Source: an uncultured Clostridia bacterium
GTDB lineage: Bacteria > Bacillota > Clostridia > Peptostreptococcales > Anaerovoracaceae
DNA length: 20,737 nucleotides
Assembly (NCBI GenBank): GCA_934255435.1
Contig: CAKQNZ010000017.1
Coordinates: 1-20,737, forward strand
Direction: 5' to 3'
The position numbers and the translations under genes were made by a program. Positions 8,058 through 14,583 of the stretch are shown piece after piece. A model generated the notes under the pieces. It did no database searches. It saw only the letters and a list, made by a program, of their open reading frames with translations, and was not told the DNA's origin. Numbering within the stretch: position 1 is the stretch's first letter; each line of letters opens with the position of its first letter.

Positions 8058-9272
8058 ATGAGCGGAGAACACGTGAATAAAAGCATACTCAGCGACAGTA
8101 TCATCGAAGATCAGAAAAAAGCACGTACGAACCATATGGAATATCTCCCGGACATGGAGGTCATAGACTCAGATATCATGGACAGGGTGCTGGAAGCTGC
8201 ATCTTCATACGATCAGTCGGCGTATACCGAAGCTGATGTCAGACGAGCTCTGGCGCACAGCAGCAGGACGCCGGCGGATTTCGCAGCTCTGCTTTCCCCT
8301 GCAGCGCTGCCTTTTATCGAGGAGATAGCTCAGGCAGCCCAGCGGGAGACACGAAAGCATTTCGGCAACAGTATAGCAATGTTCACTCCGATATACATAG
8401 CCAACTACTGTGAGAATTACTGCATCTACTGCGGATTCAACTGCAGGAACAAGATAAGCAGAGCAATGCTGGACGACGCTGAGATAGAGCGTGAAATGGC
8501 AGCTATCGCAGAGACTGGGCTCCAGGAGATACTGATACTGACCGGCGAGAGCAGGAAAAAGTCCACAGTGGAATATATCGGCAACGCCTGCAGGATAGCC
8601 AGGAAATATTTCAAAGTCATTGGTCTTGAGATATATCCTGTGAATTCAGACGAGTATGCGTATCTCCATGAATGTGGCGCCGATTACGTCACAGTGTTCC
8701 AGGAGACATACGATCCTGACAAGTACGAGACTTTGCATCTGGCAGGGCACAAGCGGATATTCCCTTACCGTGTCAATGCCCAGGAGCGTGCCATCATGGG
8801 CGGCATGAGAGGCGTTGGTTTCGCTGCACTGCTGGGACTGGCGGATTTCAGGAAAGATGCCTTTGCAACAGGATATCACGCATACCTGCTCCAGAGGAAA
8901 TATCCTCATGCGGAGATCGCATTCTCATGTCCGAGACTCCGCCCTATAATCAACAACGACAGGATAGATCCCATGGACGTCCATGAAAAACAGCTGCTTC
9001 AGGTGGTATGCGCATACAGACTTTTCATGCCCTTTGCCAGCATAACTGTATCAACCAGGGAATGTGCCAGAGTCAGAGATAATCTTGTGCAGATCGCAGC
9101 TACGAAGATATCTGCAGGTGTCAGCACAGGCATCGGCAGCCATGCAGAGGATATCGAAGACCAGGGCGACGGGCAGTTCGAGATATCTGACGACCGTTCT
9201 GTGAAGGAGGTCTACGAAGCGCTGGAAAGTAACGGCATGCAGCCGGTGATGAGCGACTACATCTATGTGTGA
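8058..9272 (+). CDS. thiH: 2-Iminoacetate (dehydroglycine) synthase, radical SAM tyrosine lyase
   Basis: Radical SAM enzyme that cleaves L-tyrosine to dehydroglycine and p-cresol, supplying the C-N unit to ThiG in anaerobic or facultative bacteria; aerobes usually use the oxidase ThiO instead. 404 aa. The 4Fe-4S motif is Cys118-x3-Cys122-x2-Cys125 in NYCENYCIYCGFN. A TGES motif follows, and the C-terminal part carries the STRE segment and the glycine-rich GVSTGIG region typical of ThiH. The closely related NocL, CofH and HydG are less likely given the thiG neighbour. The site AGGGGGA precedes ATG 8058. Confidence 0.96.
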   Translation: MSGEHVNKSILSDSIIEDQKKARTNHMEYLPDMEVIDSDIMDRVLEAASSYDQSAYTEADVRRALAHSSRTPADFAALLSPAALPFIEEIAQAAQRETRKHFGNSIAMFTPIYIANYCENYCIYCGFNCRNKISRAMLDDAEIEREMAAIAETGLQEILILTGESRKKSTVEYIGNACRIARKYFKVIGLEIYPVNSDEYAYLHECGADYVTVFQETYDPDKYETLHLAGHKRIFPYRVNAQERAIMGGMRGVGFAALLGLADFRKDAFATGYHAYLLQRKYPHAEIAFSCPRLRPIINNDRIDPMDVHEKQLLQVVCAYRLFMPFASITVSTRECARVRDNLVQIAATKISAGVSTGIGSHAEDIEDQGDGQFEISDDRSVKEVYEALESNGMQPVMSDYIYV

Positions 9273-9290
9273 GAAAGGATCGGCGGATCT

Positions 9291-9872
9291 ATGGATAACA
9301 AAGAAATTTTCAGCAGGCTCATCGCAGTGACCAACCGGCACCTTTGCACACATACTTTCGAGGAGCATGTAGAGAGGATATGCAGGGCTCATCCCAAAGC
9401 GCTGATACTAAGAGAAAAAGACCTTACGGAGGATGAGTACAGGAAGCTGGCAGAAGAGACCATAAGCATATGCAGCAGATACGGAGTACAGTTCATCGCA
9501 CATTCATTTCCCGAGACAGCACTGGCTCTGGGATGCGACGCAATACATCTGCCGCTGCACCTGATGAGAGGATATGCAGATATGATGCATGAGTTCAGCG
9601 TTGCAGGAACTTCCGTTCATTCTGTGGAGGAGGCGGTCGAAGCCGAGCAGTCTGGAGCATCATATATCAGCACCGGTCATATATTCAGCACTGACTGCAA
9701 AAAAGGCATGCCGCCCAGGGGTCTGGATTTTCTAAAGGATGTGTGCAGAAGTGTCAGCATACCGGTGTACGCCATAGGCGGGATCAGGATAGACGAAGCG
9801 CAGCTTCAGGAACTTCTGGACTGCGGAGCTGCAGGCGGCTGCGTCATGTCAGGGATGATGAAACTGCTGTAA
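9291..9872 (+). CDS. tenI: TenI-like thiazole tautomerase (ThiE-fold)
   Basis: 193-aa (beta/alpha)8 protein of the ThiE/TenI superfamily. Databases are likely to call it thiamine-phosphate synthase because of its fold and place, but the motifs favour TenI. The stretch SVHSVEEAVEAE, then TGHIFSTDCKKG and IPVYAIGG, closely follows my recollection of Bacillus subtilis TenI, including the histidine of GHxFxTDCKKG (His130 here, corresponding to TenI His122). ThiE normally has GPIFPT at that place. TenI isomerises the thiazole carboxylate made by ThiG to the form used by ThiE. ILREKDL (39-45) and DAIHLPLHL (83-91) fill the other ligand-site strands. It follows thiH by 18 bases and ends the operon. 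No separate thiE is in the window. Confidence 0.75.
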   Translation: MDNKEIFSRLIAVTNRHLCTHTFEEHVERICRAHPKALILREKDLTEDEYRKLAEETISICSRYGVQFIAHSFPETALALGCDAIHLPLHLMRGYADMMHEFSVAGTSVHSVEEAVEAEQSGASYISTGHIFSTDCKKGMPPRGLDFLKDVCRSVSIPVYAIGGIRIDEAQLQELLDCGAAGGCVMSGMMKLL

Positions 9873-9881
9873 AACTGCAGA

Positions 9882-9910
9882 TTGTCTTATCACCTGTATT
9901 GTATTATAAT
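9882..9910 (+). promoter_or_regulatory. Promoter of the hydrolase/VOC/ADP-ribosylhydrolase cassette
   Basis: TTGTCT (9882-9887), a 17-base spacer and a perfect TATAAT (9905-9910), ten bases after the tenI-like gene. The ribosome site GGAGG (9920-9924) and ATG 9933 follow. This separates the cassette from the TPP-controlled operon, although read-through is possible because no terminator is seen between them. Confidence 0.75.
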
Positions 9911-9932
9911 CAGTGTTACGGAGGATCTTACT

Positions 9933-10751
9933 ATGAAAGCAACAGTGGTGGTGGACAACATAAAGTCGGCAGATATCCCCGGAGAATGGGGACTTTGCAT
10001 ATACATCGAATATGCAGGCAGGAAAATACTTCTCGATACAGGGGCGTCGGATCTGTTCGTCTCAAATGCAGCGAAGCTGGGATTATCGCTGGAGGATGTG
10101 GACATGGCTGTGCTTTCACATGCACATTACGACCATGCCAACGGTATGAAAGCTTTTTTTGAAAAGAACAGCGGAGCGCCTTTCTATCTGAGGGAATCTG
10201 CTGCCCCGGACTGCTATTTCAAAAAGTGGTTTATACGCAAGTACATAGGCATACCCAGGGATATACAGTCAGAGTTTCCTGAAAGGATCATACCGGTAAG
10301 AGGCGATATCGAACCGTACAGAGGCATATGGCTGATACCTCACAAGACGCCGGGACTGGAAGCCGTCGGCAGGCGGGAGAAAATGTACAGGAAACGCCCG
10401 GATGGGTGGTATCCTGACGATTTTGCACATGAGCAGAGTCTGGTACTGGATACTGCAGAAGGGCTGGTTATATTCAACAGCTGCTCTCACGGAGGCGCGG
10501 CAAATATAATCAGTGAGGTAGCTGGGTCTTTTCCCGGCAGGAACGTACATGCCATTATAGGAGGGTTCCATCTGTACAATAAGTCGGAAGGCGAGGTCCG
10601 GGATCTTGGCAGGAAGATAAAAGAAACCGGTATAAAGTATGTATGTACGGGACACTGCACAGGTGAAAGCGCCTATGGTATACTGGAACAGGAGCTGGGA
10701 GATATCCTTCATCAGCTGCACACAGGGCTGGTGATGGAGTTCAGCGAATAA
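9933..10751 (+). CDS. MBL-fold metallo-hydrolase, COG1237-like
   Basis: 272-aa metallo-beta-lactamase-fold protein, probably cytoplasmic (no signal peptide). The metal motif HAHYDH is at 63-68, preceded by ILLDTGASD (32-40). Later ligand segments are SCSHGG, IIGGFHL and TGHCTG. The last three together mark the group that includes the methanopterin-pathway dihydropterin ribofuranosylaminobenzene phosphate synthase (COG1237); in bacteria without that pathway the substrate is unknown. The start at 9933 is set by ACGGAGGA; a longer frame from 9882 would begin inside the promoter. It is followed 12 bases later by a VOC-fold gene. The general family is clear, the specific reaction is not. Confidence 0.85.
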   Translation: MKATVVVDNIKSADIPGEWGLCIYIEYAGRKILLDTGASDLFVSNAAKLGLSLEDVDMAVLSHAHYDHANGMKAFFEKNSGAPFYLRESAAPDCYFKKWFIRKYIGIPRDIQSEFPERIIPVRGDIEPYRGIWLIPHKTPGLEAVGRREKMYRKRPDGWYPDDFAHEQSLVLDTAEGLVIFNSCSHGGAANIISEVAGSFPGRNVHAIIGGFHLYNKSEGEVRDLGRKIKETGIKYVCTGHCTGESAYGILEQELGDILHQLHTGLVMEFSE

Positions 10752-10763
10752 AAGGAGGAGAAA

Positions 10764-11114
10764 ATGAAGATAGCACATGTCACTATACAGACAGATAAAT
10801 TCGATGAGGAAGTCAGATTTTACGAAGATCAGACGGAGCTGAAGGTACAGCGGGACATGCGGCCGGCAGGCAGGAACATGGTATTCCTGGCAGATGCAGC
10901 CGGTGATACCTGCATCGAGATAATCGAGAACAAGGACGCCGCAGATTCAGGCAATCAGAACTTTTCGATAGGCTTCCATACCGACGATGTGGCAGGAAAA
11001 CGCGAGGCTCTTGCAGCGGCAGGGCATGATGTCACACCGATGATAACTCCGATGCCGGATGTGAAGTTTTTCTTTGTGAAGGACCCGGCAGGAGTGACGG
11101 TGCAGTTTATATGA
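10764..11114 (+). CDS. VOC-superfamily (glyoxalase/bleomycin-resistance fold) protein
   Basis: 116-aa single-domain protein with the paired beta-alpha-beta-beta-beta pattern of the vicinal oxygen chelate fold. It opens MKIAHVTIQT with His5 at the first metal position, has CIEIIEN (Glu52 at the second), IGFHTDDV (His72 at the third) and ends KDPAGVTVQFI, where the usual closing Glu is Gln114. One altered ligand makes classical glyoxalase I chemistry uncertain; epimerase-like, dioxygenase-like or binding-only roles are all possible. AAAGGAGG (10751-10758) precedes the start. The stop overlaps the next gene in ATGA, so the two are probably translated together. Function not assigned. Confidence 0.82.
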   Translation: MKIAHVTIQTDKFDEEVRFYEDQTELKVQRDMRPAGRNMVFLADAAGDTCIEIIENKDAADSGNQNFSIGFHTDDVAGKREALAAAGHDVTPMITPMPDVKFFFVKDPAGVTVQFI

Positions 11115-12094
11115 TGAAAGATATATGGAAAAGCGGCATGATGGGACTCGTCACAGGGGATGCGCTGGGAGTACCTGTGCAGTTCATGAGCCGCGGTCAG
11201 ATAGCGGCAAGGCCGGAAGGGCCTGTGACCGGCATGGAGTCCGGCGGCGTATTCGACATGCCTGAGGGTACATGGTCGGATGACAGCAGCATGGCGGTGG
11301 CCACGATGGTCAGCCTGATGGAAAAGGGCGGACTTGACACGGACGATATGATGAAGCGCTTTGTAAGCTGGCTTTATAACGGCGAGTATACGCCTTTCGG
11401 TCAGTCTTTCGATGAAGGGATCACATGCAGCGAGGCTATCGGCAGATATGCTGAGACCGGGGATCCTTCATCATGCGGCAGGAAAGGTGAACACGCCAAT
11501 GGCAACGGGGCGCTGATGCGTATACTGCCGGTATGCCTTTATTACTACGAAAGACAGAAGCGCGTCTGCACGTCGGACGATGAGGCGATATACGGAGTAC
11601 ATGCAGCGGCTGCGCTGACTCACGATCATCTCAGGAGCAATATGTGTTGCGGCGTGTATTTCTTCATGGTCAAAAGTATACTGGACGGCGACGGCAGTCT
11701 GCGGGAACGGCTTCAGAACGGCATAGACCGTGGCTGCAGATATTACGCCAGAGACCTGGGCAATTTGGGAGAACTGGCATATCTTGAACGCATACAGCAT
11801 CTCGATGTATTTGAAGAAGTGCAGGAAAGAGAGATAAGATCAAGCGGATATGTGATAGATTCCATCGAGGCAGCTGTATGGTGTCTGATAACGACAGAGT
11901 CATTCCGGGAGTGTCTGCTCAGAGCAGTGAACCTGGGGGACGACACTGATACAGTGGCAGCCATAGCAGGAGGCATTGCAGGACTTTACTACGGATATGA
12001 GTCCATACCGGAGGAGTGGCTGGCAGTCATAAAGAAACACCGGTGGCTGGAAGAGCTGTGTGATAAGGCAGATACGGCAGTAAAAATTTCATAG
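11111..12094 (+). CDS. ADP-ribosylglycohydrolase (DraG/ARH) family protein
   Basis: 327-aa all-alpha protein of the ADP-ribosylglycohydrolase family, which removes ADP-ribose from proteins, nucleic acids or small molecules using a binuclear Mg/Mn site. The family signature is clear: TGDALGVPVQF (15-25), GTWSDDSSM with Asp57-Asp58 near the N terminus, and the C-terminal metal motif DDTDT at 277-281 followed by AAIAGGIAGLYYG. HANGNGALMR, also typical, lies mid-protein. No DraT-like or other ADP-ribosyltransferase gene is in the window, so the substrate is unknown; many clostridial members are uncharacterised. It overlaps the VOC gene by 4 bases and is followed by a terminator-like structure. 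Confidence 0.9.
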   Translation: MMKDIWKSGMMGLVTGDALGVPVQFMSRGQIAARPEGPVTGMESGGVFDMPEGTWSDDSSMAVATMVSLMEKGGLDTDDMMKRFVSWLYNGEYTPFGQSFDEGITCSEAIGRYAETGDPSSCGRKGEHANGNGALMRILPVCLYYYERQKRVCTSDDEAIYGVHAAAALTHDHLRSNMCCGVYFFMVKSILDGDGSLRERLQNGIDRGCRYYARDLGNLGELAYLERIQHLDVFEEVQEREIRSSGYVIDSIEAAVWCLITTESFRECLLRAVNLGDDTDTVAAIAGGIAGLYYGYESIPEEWLAVIKKHRWLEELCDKADTAVKIS

Positions 12095-12133
12095 ATGAAA
12101 TATCAGAGATAACAATTTAAACTTTGTTTATAG

Positions 12134-12200
12134 AAAAGCCTTCTATTTGTTTAAAGTGGTCATGTAATATGACGGCAGATGAACAGATAGAGGGCTTTTT
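12134..12200 (+). terminator. Terminator-like long hairpin after the ADP-ribosylhydrolase gene
   Basis: Bases 12134-12149 pair with 12184-12199 over 16 positions, two of them G-U, starting AAAAGCC and ending GGCTTTT plus T12200. A second small hairpin GTCAT/ATGAC (12159-12163, 12169-12173) fills the loop. This fits an intrinsic terminator, perhaps bidirectional. The large structured loop is unusual. The rest of 12095-12239 holds no gene. Confidence 0.7.
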
Positions 12201-12239
12201 GATTACAAAGTCTGAAAGTCAGGAAAAGAGGTAGTGAAC

Positions 12240-12485
12240 ATGGCTGTTGAATTTCAGATACTGGACTGGATACAGAATATAAGGACTCCGGCAGGAGATG
12301 TATTCATGAGCTTAGTTACGAAGCTGTGGAATGCCGGTATATTGTGGATCGTTACGGCGGTGGTGCTGGCAGTGATACCAAGGACCAGAAAGGCAGGGAT
12401 CATGATGATGGCTGCTCTGCTGCCGGAGGACAAAATGGTAGTTGTTGTTATATCGGCATACAGGCCGGATGAGGTACTACGATAA
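12240..12485 (+). pseudogene. Truncated PAP2-type membrane phosphatase gene (N-terminal remnant)
   Basis: 81-codon frame with an AAAGAGGT-like ribosome site before ATG 12240. The first ~55 residues (MAVEFQILDWIQNIRTPAGD, then a hydrophobic segment near 32-48 and the basic PRTRKAG) resemble the start of clostridial PAP2-family membrane phosphatases. The catalytic part with KxxxxxxRP, SGH and the final His motif is absent. After about residue 57 the sequence switches to LLPEDKMVVVVISAYRPDEVLR, which does not look like a PAP2 membrane segment. The likeliest reading is a gene broken by an internal deletion; a tiny functional membrane protein cannot be excluded. No PAP2 remainder is found in the other frames before uvrB. 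Confidence 0.55.
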
Positions 12486-12516
12486 AAACTGCTCTCAATA
12501 ACTCCCTGTTAGGCAT

Positions 12517-12530
12517 CGAACGTGTGTTTA
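12517..12530 (+). promoter_or_regulatory. LexA (SOS) box upstream of uvrB
   Basis: CGAACGTGTGTTTA matches the Gram-positive SOS box CGAACRNRYGTTYC at 13 of 14 positions; only the last base differs. It overlaps the -35 element of the uvrB promoter, the usual place for LexA repression. uvrB and uvrA are classical SOS genes in Bacillota. Confidence 0.82.
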
Positions 12531-12555
12531 CAATTAAAATCCTGAATGGTATAAT
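12527..12555 (+). promoter_or_regulatory. uvrBA promoter
   Basis: TTTACA (12527-12532), a 17-base spacer and TATAAT (12550-12555), with TGG just before the -10 giving an extended -10 form. The ribosome site AAAGGGGG (12577-12584) and uvrB ATG 12595 follow. Confidence 0.87.
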
Positions 12556-12594
12556 TGTTGGTATGACATGTTCCTGAAAGGGGGAAACATACAC

Positions 12595-14568
12595 ATGACA
12601 GAATTCAGAGTCCATTCGGATTTCGAACCTATGGGAGATCAGCCGAAGGCTATCGAGACGCTTGCAGATGGTATAATGAGAGGGAAGCGGGCCCAGACCC
12701 TGATGGGAGTCACAGGCTCCGGCAAGACTTTCACCATGGCCAAGCTTATAGAAAAAGTACAGAAACCAACACTGGTAATATCCCACAACAAGACGCTGGC
12801 TGCACAGCTCCACGGAGAGTTCAAGGAGTTTTTTCCGGAGAATGCTGTGGAGTATTTTGTGTCATACTACGATTATTACCAGCCGGAGGCATACGTCGCC
12901 TCCACCGACACATATATAGAGAAGGATTCGGATATAAATGCAGAGATAGAGAAGCTGAGACATTCAGCTACAGCTGCTCTTGCGGAGCGACGGGATGTCA
13001 TAATAGTTGCCAGCGTATCCTGCATATACGGACTGGGAAGTCCTATAGATTATGAGAACCAAGTCATTTCCATAAGACCCGGTATGGAGAAGGATCGCCA
13101 GGAACTCCTGCGAAAGCTGGTGGATATACAGTACACCAGGAATGACCTTGCTTTCGAACGGGGCAATTTCAGAGTCAGAGGAGATACGGTGGATATATAT
13201 CCTGCAGGAGCGGAGAACGCTGTCAGGATAGAGCTCTTCGGCGATGAAGTGGAGACTATCAAGGAGATAAATCCTGTCACAGGAGAGATAATAGGTCTCA
13301 GGAACCACGTTGCCGTATATCCGGCGTCCCACTATGTCACCAGCAAGGAGAATATCGAACGTGCCGCTGTCACTATAAACGAAGAACTTGAGGAGCGTGT
13401 ACAGTGGTTCAGGGACAGAGGCAAGCTGATAGAAGCCCAGCGCATAGAGCAGCGCACCAGATATGATGTGGAGATGCTTCGTGAGATAGGCACCTGCAAA
13501 GGCATAGAAAATTATTCCAGGCATATCACCGGGCTGGAACCGGGCAGCCGACCATATACGCTTATAGACTATATCCCGGATGATTTTCTCATAATAATAG
13601 ACGAGTCACACGTCATGCTGCCGCAGCTGAGAGCCATGTATGCGGGAGACAGGTCGAGAAAGCAGTCCCTTGTAGACTACGGATTCAGACTGCCGTCGGC
13701 GCTGGACAACAGACCGCTGAAGTTCGAGGAATTTAACGAGCTGATAAACCAGATCGTCTATGTCAGTGCAACACCGGCGCCTTATGAAAAGGAACAGAGC
13801 GGAGGCATTTCCGCAGAGCAGATAATAAGGCCGACAGGACTGCTGGATCCAATCATCGAGACGCATCCGACGGAGGGACAGATGGATCACCTCATCGGCG
13901 AGATAAACAAAGTGACAGAAAAAGGTGAAAGGGTCCTTGTGACCACGCTGACCAAGAAGATGGCAGAGAGCCTCACGGATTATCTGAAGAATGTGGGGAT
14001 CAAAGTCAGATACCTCCATTCGGAGATCGACACGCTGGAGCGTATGGAGATACTGCGTGATCTGAGGATGGGAGTTTTCGATGTGCTGGTGGGCATCAAC
14101 CTGCTGAGGGAAGGCCTTGATATACCGGAGGTATCGCTGGTGGCGATACTGGATGCAGACAAGGAGGGTTTCCTGCGCACGGAAACATCGCTGATACAGA
14201 CCATAGGAAGAGCAGCGAGAAATGCCGACAGCAAAGTCATAATGTACTGCGACGGCATAAGTCCTGCGATGAAAGCTGCCATGGACGAGACAGAGAGAAG
14301 ACGAAGCATACAGGATGCCTACAACAAAGAACACGGCATCACGCCGCAGAGCGTCCGCAAGGCTGTGAGAAACGTCATAGAAGCAACGAAGGCAGCGGAC
14401 GAAACTACCGGATACGAGGGCAGAAGTCCGCTTGAAATGACTAAGAAAGAACTCAAAGACTATGTGAAGAAGCTGGAAAAGGAAATGAAACAGGCAGCCG
14501 CAGACCTGCAGTTCGAGCGTGCGGCACAGCTCAGAGACATGGTATTCGAATACAAAGCGAAACTTTAA
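12595..14568 (+). CDS. uvrB: Excinuclease ABC subunit B
   Basis: DNA-damage verification helicase of nucleotide excision repair; it is loaded by UvrA and then recruits UvrC. 657 aa, normal length. Walker A GVTGSGKT is at 38-45, the beta-hairpin region that clamps DNA contains [10 protein letters not shown] (91-100), Walker B DESH is at 336-339, and helicase motifs include YVSATP, the SEIDTLER segment and the QTIGRAARN arginine-finger region. A C-terminal UVR domain ([14 protein letters not shown]) mediates UvrC contact. The start at 12595 ([16 protein letters not shown]) fits the family and has AAAGGGGG 10 bases upstream; ATG 12568 is an unsupported extension. Likely LexA-controlled. uvrA follows after 15 bases. 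Confidence 0.98.
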   Translation: MTEFRVHSDFEPMGDQPKAIETLADGIMRGKRAQTLMGVTGSGKTFTMAKLIEKVQKPTLVISHNKTLAAQLHGEFKEFFPENAVEYFVSYYDYYQPEAYVASTDTYIEKDSDINAEIEKLRHSATAALAERRDVIIVASVSCIYGLGSPIDYENQVISIRPGMEKDRQELLRKLVDIQYTRNDLAFERGNFRVRGDTVDIYPAGAENAVRIELFGDEVETIKEINPVTGEIIGLRNHVAVYPASHYVTSKENIERAAVTINEELEERVQWFRDRGKLIEAQRIEQRTRYDVEMLREIGTCKGIENYSRHITGLEPGSRPYTLIDYIPDDFLIIIDESHVMLPQLRAMYAGDRSRKQSLVDYGFRLPSALDNRPLKFEEFNELINQIVYVSATPAPYEKEQSGGISAEQIIRPTGLLDPIIETHPTEGQMDHLIGEINKVTEKGERVLVTTLTKKMAESLTDYLKNVGIKVRYLHSEIDTLERMEILRDLRMGVFDVLVGINLLREGLDIPEVSLVAILDADKEGFLRTETSLIQTIGRAARNADSKVIMYCDGISPAMKAAMDETERRRSIQDAYNKEHGITPQSVRKAVRNVIEATKAADETTGYEGRSPLEMTKKELKDYVKKLEKEMKQAAADLQFERAAQLRDMVFEYKAKL

Positions 14569-14583
14569 AAGGAAAGACAACAA

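Noticed and set aside
9743..10162. 139-codon + strand frame bridging the tenI-like gene and the MBL gene
   Set aside because: It overlaps two good genes and the promoter in a different frame, with low-complexity translation and no homology.
13606..14583. 325-codon open frame on the - strand
   Set aside because: Lies wholly opposite uvrB, is rich in Cys, His and Leu with no recognisable motif, and has no ribosome site; a shadow of a well-supported gene.
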